NCBI RefSeq assembly: GCF_001610975.1
Contig: NZ_CP013342.1
Location: 2,985,001 to 3,049,000, forward strand
Source of the DNA: Sphingopyxis terrae subsp. terrae NBRC 15098
Lineage (GTDB): Bacteria; Pseudomonadota; Alphaproteobacteria; Sphingomonadales; Sphingomonadaceae
Length of the DNA: 64,000 nt
Direction of reading: 5' to 3'
The notes beneath the pieces were generated by a model. The model ran no database searches and had not been told where the DNA came from. It was given only the letters and a program-made list of their open reading frames with translations. How positions within the stretch are numbered: position 1 is the stretch's first letter; each line of letters starts with the position of its first letter. This document shows positions 1-7,388 of this stretch, one piece after another. Position numbers and translations under genes: made by a program.

Positions 1-156
1 GACCGCGGCGTCCGGCTCGACAGCGGCAAGCCGGGGACGGGGCTTGGCCTCGCCATCGTCCGCGACGTTGCTGAAATCTATGGCGGCAGCGTCGCGCTCG
101 AAGAGAGCGAGGATCTTGGCGGGACGCTCGTACGGCTCAAACTGCCCGCCGGCTAG
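1..156 (+). CDS. Sensor histidine kinase, C-terminal fragment
   Basis: The gene enters from outside the window; only the last 51 codons are visible, ending at a TAG. The frame reads through a GTGLGLAIV segment, the G2 box of the HATPase domain, followed by the usual GG.V.L.....GGT.V.L.LP ending of class I sensor kinases. The protein would be the ATP-binding end of a membrane sensor that phosphorylates a response regulator. Its sensor domain and its partner lie upstream of the window, so the signal cannot be named. The PhoQ-like class is a guess from the tail only. Confidence 0.85.
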   Translation, partial: DRGVRLDSGKPGTGLGLAIVRDVAEIYGGSVALEESEDLGGTLVRLKLPAG

Positions 157-264
157 GTGCGCCGCGCAAAAGAAAAGGCCCACCGGCGGACCGGCGGACC
201 TTCGATTGTGGAAATATGCGGGGCCGGTGCGACATGCCTGAAAGGCGGCCGGCCCGTGGCTGCG

Positions 265-444
265 TTACGGCGCGAGGATCGCGACGGTCAGATAGACCAG
301 CAGCGGCAGGCCGAAGCCCAGCAAAGTCAGTGCCACAAAGGCGACGCGCGTCCACAAGACGTCGAAGCCGAAGTGGTCCGCCATGCCGGCGCAGACGCCG
401 AAGACCATGCCATCGCGACGATTCTTGCGAAAACCCTGTTTCAT
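265..444 (-). CDS. PspC-domain membrane protein
   Basis: A 59-residue PspC-domain protein. The basic N terminus (MKQGFRKNRRDG) leads into the family pattern VFGVCAGMADHFGFD, then one hydrophobic segment at about residues 35-57. PspC proteins sit in the inner membrane and, in enterobacteria, help sense envelope stress for the phage-shock response; many alphaproteobacterial copies are short stand-alone versions like this one. An upstream in-frame ATG at 711 would add about 89 residues without PspC character, so the start at 444 is preferred; it follows an A/G-rich stretch. The gene lies just downstream of a 42-residue membrane protein on the same strand and is probably co-transcribed with it. 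No pspA or pspB is seen. Confidence 0.85.
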   Translation of the reverse strand: MKQGFRKNRRDGMVFGVCAGMADHFGFDVLWTRVAFVALTLLGFGLPLLVYLTVAILAP

Positions 445-505
445 TTCTTTCCTTTCCGTCCCGGTCCCTCTGGGACCGGCGTTGTTCATGGGTGGGGGCG
501 GCTGG

Positions 506-634
506 TCAGATGACCAGCCGGCCGAGTTCCGCACCGTTCGGGCCAGCAGCGGCCAGGAACATGATCGAGCAGTAGAGCGTGGCAACCGCCGCGATGGCGT
601 AGCTCTTGAGCGATTCGGTGTTGAAATGAGCCAT
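506..634 (-). CDS. Small membrane protein upstream of the PspC gene
   Basis: A 42-residue open frame starting MAHFNTESLKSYAIAAV, with one hydrophobic segment at about residues 12-31 and a short polar tail. A good ribosome site (AAAGGA, then seven bases) precedes the ATG at 634, while longer in-frame starts have no such site; this supports translation. I do not recognise a named family. The position directly upstream of the PspC gene on the same strand suggests a shared transcript and an envelope role, which is inference only. It is short enough that automatic gene calling may miss it or extend it wrongly. Confidence 0.6.
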   Translation of the reverse strand: MAHFNTESLKSYAIAAVATLYCSIMFLAAAGPNGAELGRLVI

Positions 635-884
635 GATATAATCCTTTCGTTCCTCCCACCCGGACCATCCGGTGGATGCCACAAGTAATGCAGGAGGCGT
701 GCCAATTTCATACATTGGCGGTTAACCGCGGTTTTTTCGACATTGAAACTATATTTCAGCGGGAAAAAATCAATGATGTGGTGAAAATTGCCTCAAATTG
801 GAATTTTTTGCGTTTCACCTTTGCCGGACAGCGATGATGCGCGGGACTCGCATCGCACACAGGGCTGGGGTAGGCGCAACGCAG
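635..884. other. Divergent promoter region, small membrane protein / recF
   Basis: This 250-base gap is much more A/T-rich than its surroundings between about 715 and 820. It must hold the promoter for the leftward small-protein/PspC unit and probably one for recF. I see a GCGGTTAACCGC palindrome followed by a short T-run, and a TGAAA/TTTCA inverted repeat (five-base spacer) at 744-758. I cannot assign either to a regulator and find no convincing additional gene. Confidence 0.4.
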
Positions 885-1994
885 ATGACGCTGATCCGCC
901 TTTCGTTGACCGATTTCCGCAATCACGCGGGGGCCGATCTGGCCGCCGGGCCCGGCCTTGTCGCTCTTCACGGCGACAATGGCGCGGGCAAGACCAATAT
1001 ATTGGAGGCGATATCGCTGCTCGCGCCGGGGCGCGGGATTCGGCGCGCGGCGTTGCCCGATATGGTGCGCGACGGCGCCGCCGGCGGCTTCGCAGTGTTC
1101 GGCGAGGTGCAGGGTGATCCCGCGCTCGCCCCCGTGGCGCTTGGTACCGGGGTCGAACCCTCGGCGCCGGGGCGCCGGATCGTCCGGATCAACGGCAGCG
1201 CCGCGGCCGCGACGGCACTCGGCGACTGGCTCGCCATCCTCTGGCTCACTCCGGCAATGGACCGTTTGTTCATCGAAACGGCGGGCAATCGGCGGCGCTT
1301 CCTCGACCGCCTCGTCCTTGCCCTTGACCCGCGCCATGCCCAGCATGGCAATCGTTATGAAGCGGCGATGCGCGCGCGGGGAAAATTGCTCGCCGACCTT
1401 CCCGCCGCCGATCCGCAATGGCTGGCGAGCTTGGAGGCGCAGCTGGCCGAGCATGGTGCGGCGATCGATGCGGCGCGCCAGCGGACGCTCGCGGCACTGT
1501 CCGCCGAACTGGCGGAACAGCCCGAAGCGCCCTTCGCGCGTCCGCTACTCACCCTTGTCGATGCCGATGGCGCCCCGCGCGGCGCGGCGCACGACGCCGC
1601 GGCGCTGCGCGATCTGTTTGCGGCGCGGCGCCGGATCGATGCCGCCGCCGGGCGCGCGACGGCCGGCCCGCACCGCGACGATCTTGCCGCCGTCCACGCG
1701 GCGAGCGGCCGCGCCGCGGCGCGCTGCTCGACCGGCGAGCAAAAGGCGATGCTGCTCTCGCTCGTGCTTGCGCACAGCGATTGCGTGGCGCGCGACCGGG
1801 GACAGCGGCCGATATTGCTGCTCGACGAAGTCGCCGCGCATCTCGACCCGCTGCGCCGCGCCGCGCTTTACGCGCGCCTTGCCGGTCAGGGCGGGCAGGC
1901 GTGGCTCACCGGAACCGAGGCGGGGCTGTTCGTCGCGATGCCGGGTCAGGTGTCGCGCTTTCGGGTTGCGGGCGGGCGGATCGCGCCGGGCTAG
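885..1994 (+). CDS. recF: DNA replication and repair protein RecF
   Basis: RecF, 369 residues, an SMC/ABC-type ATPase that helps load RecA at gaps in single-stranded DNA, acting with RecO and RecR. The start at 885 gives [14 protein letters not shown], the canonical RecF beginning; an upstream in-frame ATG at 798 would add 29 untypical residues. The Walker A motif is GDNGAGKTN (residues 30-38), the ABC signature region is [10 protein letters not shown], and Walker B is [13 protein letters not shown] (about 309-321). Length and motif order are normal for the family. It is not next to dnaA/dnaN here, which is common in alphaproteobacteria. Confidence 0.97.
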   Translation: MTLIRLSLTDFRNHAGADLAAGPGLVALHGDNGAGKTNILEAISLLAPGRGIRRAALPDMVRDGAAGGFAVFGEVQGDPALAPVALGTGVEPSAPGRRIVRINGSAAAATALGDWLAILWLTPAMDRLFIETAGNRRRFLDRLVLALDPRHAQHGNRYEAAMRARGKLLADLPAADPQWLASLEAQLAEHGAAIDAARQRTLAALSAELAEQPEAPFARPLLTLVDADGAPRGAAHDAAALRDLFAARRRIDAAAGRATAGPHRDDLAAVHAASGRAAARCSTGEQKAMLLSLVLAHSDCVARDRGQRPILLLDEVAAHLDPLRRAALYARLAGQGGQAWLTGTEAGLFVAMPGQVSRFRVAGGRIAPG

Positions 1995-2105
1995 GGCGTC
2001 GCCGCGCCGCGACGAACACTGCGCCTTTCCACGCTTCGCCCGCTTGTGCGGCCCGTCGTTCGTCCGTAACGCTGAGGCGAATCTCCGGCGCCCGACCGGA
2101 CGGAT

Positions 2106-3869
2106 ATGGGAGCAATGCGCGTGACGAGTGACGTGATGATAGAGCCGCTGGTGGCGCTCGATCCGGCCTGGCCGAAGATGTCGATGGCCGATGCAACCGC
2201 GGTGCTGACCGCGCCAGGCGCGCGCTTCGAGATGGAGACGGTAACGATCCGCGGCGTCCCGACGCGCGTCTGGAAAAATGCCCCCAACGATCTGGGCGTC
2301 CTTCTGGACCTGTCGCGCACCCATGGCGCGCGGCTATTCTCAATTCTCGACGACGACCGCGTCAGCTTCGAGGCGAATTGGCGCGCCACCGCGGCGCTGG
2401 CGCATGCGCTGCAGGAGATGGGCGTCGGCAAGGGTGACCGCGTCGCCTTTGCGATGCGCAACCTGCCCGAATGGCCGATGGTCTTTTTCGCGATCACGAC
2501 GATCGGCGCGATCGCAGTGCCGCTCAACGCGTGGTGGACCGGCGCCGAACTGGCCTATGGCATCCGCGATTCGGGGGCGAAGGTCGTGATCGTCGATGGC
2601 CAGCGGCTGGAGCGGCTGCGCGATCATCGCGAAGAACTGGGCGGCGTATCGCGCTGGATCGTCGCGCGCGGCGGCGCTGAAGGGGACACGACGGCGATCG
2701 AGGATATCGTCGGCGCACCCGCAAGCTGGGCGGCGCTTCCCGATATTGCGCGGCCTGTCGTTGCGATCGATCCCGATGACGAGGCGACGATCTTCTACAC
2801 CAGCGGTACGACGGGCAATCCCAAGGGCGCGCTCGGCACCCATCGCAATCTGATGAGCAATATCCTCTCGGGCGGCTTTTCGGCGGCGCGCAGCTTTCTG
2901 CGCCGCGGCGAAGCGATCCCCGATCCGCAGCCGCGCACGACGCTGACCGTCATTCCGATGTTTCACGTCACCGCCTGTTCGGCCAGCCTGATGGGCAGCA
3001 TGGCGGCGGGCAACACGACGATTTTCATGCGCAAATGGGACGTGGTGCAGGCGATGGAGATCATCGCGCGCGAAAAGGTCAATGTGACCGGCGGCGTGCC
3101 GACGATCGCCTGGCAGCTGATCGAGCATCCCGACCGCGCCAATTACGACCTCTCGTCGATCGAAGCGATCGCCTATGGCGGCGCGCCGTCGGCGCCCGAA
3201 CTGGTCAAGCGCATCTACGAAGAATTCGGGGCGCTGCCCGGCAACGGCTGGGGGATGACCGAAACAATGGCGACAGTGACGTCGCATTCGTCGGAAGATT
3301 ATCTCAATCGTCCGACCAGCGCCGGGCCGGCGGTTGCGGTCGCCGACCTTGAAATCCGCGACGATGACGGCGTGACGGTGCTGCCGACGGGAACGGTCGG
3401 CGAGCTGTGGGCGCGCGGCCCGATGATCGTCAAAGGCTATTGGAACAAGCCCGAGGCAACGGCCGAAACCTTTGTCGACGGCTGGGTGCGCACCGGCGAT
3501 CTCGCGCGCCTCGATGACGAAGGCTTCGTCTATATCGTCGACCGGGCGAAAGACATGGTGCTGCGCGGCGGCGAGAATATCTATTCGTCGGAAGTCGAAA
3601 ACGCGCTCTACGAACATCCGGCGGTCACCGATTGCGCGATCATCGGCATCCCGCATCGCACGCTGGGCGAAGAACCCGCGGCGGTCGTCCATCTGGCGCC
3701 GGGGATGACGGCAAGCGAGAGCGAATTGCAGGATTGGGTGCGCGCGCGGCTCGCCGCGTTCAAGGTGCCGGTGGCGGTGCATTTCGTCGCCGACACGCTG
3801 CCGCGCAACGCCAATGGCAAGATATTGAAGAAGGATCTGAAGGCGCTGTTCGCCGACCGCGCAAGCTGA
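2106..3869 (+). CDS. AMP-dependent acyl-CoA synthetase/ligase
   Basis: A 587-residue adenylate-forming enzyme (ANL superfamily), activating a carboxylic acid to its acyl-AMP and then acyl-CoA. The phosphate-binding loop FYTSGTTGNPKG lies at about residues 230-241, the A5-type GWGMTET follows near residue 380, and the hinge/C-terminal part has GWVRTGDLA, KDMVLRGGENIYSSEVE and the catalytic lysine motif NGKILKKDL. Length and motifs suit medium/long-chain or aryl acid ligases, but the substrate cannot be told. ATGs at 2106 and 2115 are both possible starts. It stands alone on its strand between recF and a lipoprotein gene, so context gives no substrate clue. Confidence 0.93.
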   Translation: MGAMRVTSDVMIEPLVALDPAWPKMSMADATAVLTAPGARFEMETVTIRGVPTRVWKNAPNDLGVLLDLSRTHGARLFSILDDDRVSFEANWRATAALAHALQEMGVGKGDRVAFAMRNLPEWPMVFFAITTIGAIAVPLNAWWTGAELAYGIRDSGAKVVIVDGQRLERLRDHREELGGVSRWIVARGGAEGDTTAIEDIVGAPASWAALPDIARPVVAIDPDDEATIFYTSGTTGNPKGALGTHRNLMSNILSGGFSAARSFLRRGEAIPDPQPRTTLTVIPMFHVTACSASLMGSMAAGNTTIFMRKWDVVQAMEIIAREKVNVTGGVPTIAWQLIEHPDRANYDLSSIEAIAYGGAPSAPELVKRIYEEFGALPGNGWGMTETMATVTSHSSEDYLNRPTSAGPAVAVADLEIRDDDGVTVLPTGTVGELWARGPMIVKGYWNKPEATAETFVDGWVRTGDLARLDDEGFVYIVDRAKDMVLRGGENIYSSEVENALYEHPAVTDCAIIGIPHRTLGEEPAAVVHLAPGMTASESELQDWVRARLAAFKVPVAVHFVADTLPRNANGKILKKDLKALFADRAS

Positions 3870-3995
3870 CGGACGTTTTGGGACGAGCGGGGAGTGCGGC
3901 TTTGCCGCCCCCGCGACGTCTTCCGGGCAAAGGATAGGCCTTTGCCAAATTTTCTATACGATTTTCCGCTCCATGTTTGCTTGCCGCGTGGCGCG

Positions 3996-4679
3996 ATGAT
4001 CCTGCCTCTGCTGACTCTCGCAGCCTGCGGCGCACCGCATTCGCCCTCCGATCAGGCGATTGCGACCTTCTCGCTGACGACGCGCGCGGGCATTACCGAT
4101 TATGCGGTCGATCCCGATCCGCTCAAACATGCCGCTGCCGGCTATTTTCGCGATGTCGCGGTGGCGGCGCCGGACGAATCGGCCGGGCAGTTTCGCGCTC
4201 GCGTCGCTACCGCCATCTATTCCGAAAAAGGCGTCCACGCGTCGCTCGGGGCAGCGGCGCAGCAGGCGATCGTGCCGCGGCTCGCGGCGCTCGATGCCGC
4301 CGCGCGGCAGGACGACCGGCAGGGTGCCGGACTCGCCGCGCTCGAAATCTATCGCGCGCTGGTCGAGGATATGGCGACGGTGTCGAAGGCGACAACGGCA
4401 ATGGCGCTGATTGATTATGCGCAATTGGCCGGGGCCGCGCGTCTTGCGGCGGCGCGGCCGGACTGGTCCGGGGTCGATGCCGCGATGACAATGGCCGGCC
4501 AGCATTGGGATGACATTGCGGGCGACGTCGGCGACCCGGCGCTGGCGGGCCAGATGGGTGCAGCACTGAAGGCGGCACGGGAGGGCGCGGCGCGGCGCGA
4601 CGATGCCGCCACCGAGCAGGCGTTACAGGCTGCGCGGCCGTCGATCGATCGCCTGATCGCCTATTTCAAACGGACATAG
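3996..4679 (+). CDS. Putative lipoprotein, family not recognised
   Basis: A 227-residue protein whose first residues, MILPLLTLAACG, contain a lipobox (L-A-A-C), so it is probably lipidated and held in the envelope. The remainder is alanine-rich and helical with many basic/acidic pairs and no motif I recognise. The exact start is uncertain: the signal peptide from 3996 is short and lacks a basic n-region, so a start further upstream in the same frame is possible. Its end overlaps the end of the convergent endonuclease pseudogene by 19 bases. Confidence 0.7.
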   Translation: MILPLLTLAACGAPHSPSDQAIATFSLTTRAGITDYAVDPDPLKHAAAGYFRDVAVAAPDESAGQFRARVATAIYSEKGVHASLGAAAQQAIVPRLAALDAAARQDDRQGAGLAALEIYRALVEDMATVSKATTAMALIDYAQLAGAARLAAARPDWSGVDAAMTMAGQHWDDIAGDVGDPALAGQMGAALKAAREGAARRDDAATEQALQAARPSIDRLIAYFKRT

Positions 4680-5738
4680 CCGAGCGGGCCGCGTGCGGCG
4701 GTCGGCGCGAGCGGCCTCGCAAGGGGCGCGAGGCGATAGCGCGCGAGATAGCCGGTATGGTCGGACAGCATGCGGCCGTCGGCGCCGCGCCCGAACGGCA
4801 CCGATATGGCTTCAGCGGTGAGCGCGGCAAAGCGTGTCGATGCAAATAATTGCCAGTCCTTCGAGCGGCGAAAGCTTTCGAGCGCGGCGCGGGGGAGGCC
4901 GCTTGTGCTGCGCGAGCAGGCGTGCATCGCATCGTCGAGCGCGCCGGTGCGGCCATTTCCCCACCAGCCATCCGTTGCCGACGCGAAGGCGCGGGCGCGC
5001 GGCGCGATCTTGCCGACGTTGAAGTCACCGGCAAAGATGATCGGATAGCGATGCCATGGGCTTTGCGCCATGAACCGTCCGGCAGCGTCGAGCTGGCGGC
5101 GATAGGCATAGTCGGCGCGCTCATCCGAAACCCCCCGACGCGCCGCGCGAATTGAAATGTGCGGTGGTGACGACGACCGGCGTTGCCGCGCCCGGCACCG
5201 CGACGAGCGCCATCAATATGCCCTTGTTGGCAAGGCAGTCATAACCGGCACAGGCATAGGCCGGAAAGGGCGCGCGGCGTACCGCGAGGATCGGATAGTC
5301 CGACAGCAGTTGCAGCCCGCTGCCGAGCAGCTTGCCCGACCGCTCGCCCTTGAACCACGATGCCGAGGCAGCGAAGCGGCGGCCGGCGTCGGTTGCGGGC
5401 AGGCTGCTTCGATCGGCGGCGGCCGGGCCGTCCACGACATAGCGATAGCCGCTTTCTGCGCCGATCCGCTGGGCGGAGCGGGTGAAGGCTTCCTGCAGCA
5501 CGACGATGTGCGGCTGGATTCCCGCCTGCCGCATCGCGCGCAGCCGCGCCGCGATCTGTCCGAAATCATCGCTGCGCCCCCAGGCAAGCGGCCAGGGAAG
5601 ACCATGGATATTGTAGGTGAGGACACTGATCGGCGTTGCGGAGGCTGGCGACGGCGCGGCGGTGGCGGTGCAACTTGCGGCAAACGCCCCCGCCAGCGCA
5701 GCGATCCGGAGCGCGCGGCGGGACAGGATTTGGGACAT
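4661..5738 (-). pseudogene. Endonuclease/exonuclease/phosphatase family protein, frameshifted
   Basis: Two adjacent leftward frames together make one secreted EEP-superfamily protein of about 355 residues. The first (5738 to 5121) has an export signal with a twin-arginine-like start (MSQILSRRALRIAALAG) and the TYNIHGLPWPL and VVLQEAF motifs. The second (reading on from near 5130 to 4661) carries IIFAGDFNVG and SDHTGYL, the family's C-terminal catalytic motifs. They are in different frames; removing one base from the run of six C (six G on the coding strand) at 5131-5136 restores a continuous reading through GASGVSDERADYAYRRQLD. Such enzymes include sphingomyelinase-like phosphodiesterases. 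Either the gene is newly inactivated or the run length is a sequencing error. Confidence 0.82.
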
Positions 5739-5894
5739 GGGGCAAGACTCCCGCTACGCAATTCGACCATTGCCCCTGTCAAATGGACGACGCCGCGCGC
5801 GATTTTCCGCATCGGCACGAAAAAAGCGTCGCATTGCCGATCGATGGGCGCGATCCGATTGCGGCTTGCGCGCGGCATTGGTATGGGGCGGCGC
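5739..5894. other. Intergenic region between EEP pseudogene and ECF sigma gene
   Basis: A 156-base divergent gap that should hold promoters for both the leftward EEP gene and the rightward sigma/FecR/receptor unit. I see no clear inverted repeat and no Fur-box-like 19-bp palindrome that I would defend. Confidence 0.3.
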
Positions 5895-6416
5895 ATGATC
5901 GCCGACGGTCTGGATGGGGCGTTCCTGGCCCACCGCGCAGCGCTGGAACGTTTCGTGCGGGCCCGCTGCGGCGACGCGTCGGACGCCGAGGATATTCTGC
6001 AGGATTTGTGGATCAAGATCGGCGGGATCGCGGCGGTTCCAGACGATCCGCTCTCCTATCTCTATCGGGTCGCCGACAATCTGGTGATCGATCGCCGCCG
6101 CTCGGCGCAGCGCCGCGAGCGGCGCGACGATGCGTGGAGCGCGCTGGCAACGGGCGACGCGGGCGAGGCGTCGCCGGCTCCATCGGCCGAGCGCACGGCG
6201 ATCGCGAAGAGCGAGCTTGCCCGCGTCGCGGCGCTGTTTGACGAACTGGGCGAGCCGACCACCGGCATCTTCCGCAGCTACCGCATCGATGGCACACCGC
6301 AGCGCGATATTGCCGCGCATTTCGGCCTCAGCCTGAGCGCTGTCGAAAAACATCTACAAAAGGCCTACAAGGCCGTATTGCAATTACGTGACAAACTCGA
6401 TGCGGAAAATGACTGA
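5895..6416 (+). CDS. ECF RNA polymerase sigma factor, FecI-like
   Basis: A 173-residue group 4 sigma factor. Region 2 is seen in ALERFVRARCGDASDAEDILQDLW, followed by LSYLYRVADNLVIDRRR, and region 4 in QRDIAAHFGLSLSAVEKHL, a typical helix-turn-helix. FecI-type factors direct polymerase to the gene of a TonB-dependent receptor once a FecR partner relays that the ligand has been bound. The gene is followed after 36 bases by fecR and then a receptor with the signalling N-domain, the classic arrangement. An ATG at 5883 (MGRRMIADG) is an alternative start. Confidence 0.9.
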   Translation: MIADGLDGAFLAHRAALERFVRARCGDASDAEDILQDLWIKIGGIAAVPDDPLSYLYRVADNLVIDRRRSAQRRERRDDAWSALATGDAGEASPAPSAERTAIAKSELARVAALFDELGEPTTGIFRSYRIDGTPQRDIAAHFGLSLSAVEKHLQKAYKAVLQLRDKLDAEND

Positions 6417-6452
6417 CCATACCGTCCTAGCTGCGAAGGGACGGTTTTAGGC

Positions 6453-7388
6453 ATGGCAAACGGCGCGGCAGAAAAGGAAGCGGTGGGCTGGTTCGTCCGG
6501 CAGCGCGACCCCGCGCATGCCGATTGGCCCGCCTTCACCGCGTGGCTGGAGGCCGATCCGGCGCACGCCGCAGCCTATGACCGGGTAGCGATCGCCGATG
6601 CGGCGATGACCGAGGCCCTCGCCGCGCGCCCCTTGGCCGCGGATCGCCCCGACGCCGCGCCTGCCAACGACAATGCCCCCGGATTCTTCCGCCGCTCTGG
6701 TGCAGTCGCCGCCGCGCTGCTTGTCGCGGTGAGCGCATGGCCGGTCTACCGCGTCGCGGTGCCGACCTATGCGGTCGAGACCGCGCTCGGCGAGCAGCGC
6801 AGCGTGACGCTGGACGACGGGACGGTGATAGACTTAAACGGCGGAACGCGCGTGACACTCGACCGCCGCAATCCGCGCATCGCCACGCTCGAAAGCGGCG
6901 AGGCGGTGTTCCGCGTCACCCACGATCCGACCGATCCCTTCACCGTCGTATCGGGCGATATGCGGCTGCGCGATATCGGCACGGTCTTCAACGTCGCGCG
7001 CGAGGACGGACGTGCCGAAGTGAGCGTTGCCGAAGGTGCGGTGATGTTCGATCCCGATCGCGCGGCCCTGCTGCTCCGCGCGGGGCAGCGGCTGCTCATC
7101 GCACATAGCGGCGCGGCGCCGGTCGTCACCCGCGTCGATCCCGCAACGGTGGCGGGGTGGAAGACGGGCCGGCTCGATTTCACCGCGACACCGCTGTCGG
7201 ATATTGCACCCGACCTGTCGCGCGCGCTTGGCGCCCCGATCGCCGTCGATCCCGCCATCGCCGATCGCACCTTTACGGGCACGATCCTGATCGACGGCAA
7301 GGATAGGGCCGCTATAGAAAAGATCGCGATCCTGATGGGCGTTTCGGCCCGCAAGGTCGGCGAGGAGTGGCGACTGACCGCGAACTGA
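6453..7388 (+). CDS. FecR-family anti-sigma/signal transducer
   Basis: A 311-residue FecR protein. Residues 1-50 form the DUF4880-type cytoplasmic anchor (WFVRQRDPAHADWPAFTAWLE is its core), one membrane span lies near residues 83-103 (AVAAALLVAVSAWPVY), and the periplasmic FecR domain follows (GEQRSVTLDDGTVIDLNGGT, GEAVFRVTHD). The protein binds the upstream sigma factor on the inside and the receptor's N-terminal signalling domain in the periplasm. The stop codon overlaps the ATG of the receptor gene (TGATG), so the two are translationally coupled. Confidence 0.92.
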   Translation: MANGAAEKEAVGWFVRQRDPAHADWPAFTAWLEADPAHAAAYDRVAIADAAMTEALAARPLAADRPDAAPANDNAPGFFRRSGAVAAALLVAVSAWPVYRVAVPTYAVETALGEQRSVTLDDGTVIDLNGGTRVTLDRRNPRIATLESGEAVFRVTHDPTDPFTVVSGDMRLRDIGTVFNVAREDGRAEVSVAEGAVMFDPDRAALLLRAGQRLLIAHSGAAPVVTRVDPATVAGWKTGRLDFTATPLSDIAPDLSRALGAPIAVDPAIADRTFTGTILIDGKDRAAIEKIAILMGVSARKVGEEWRLTAN

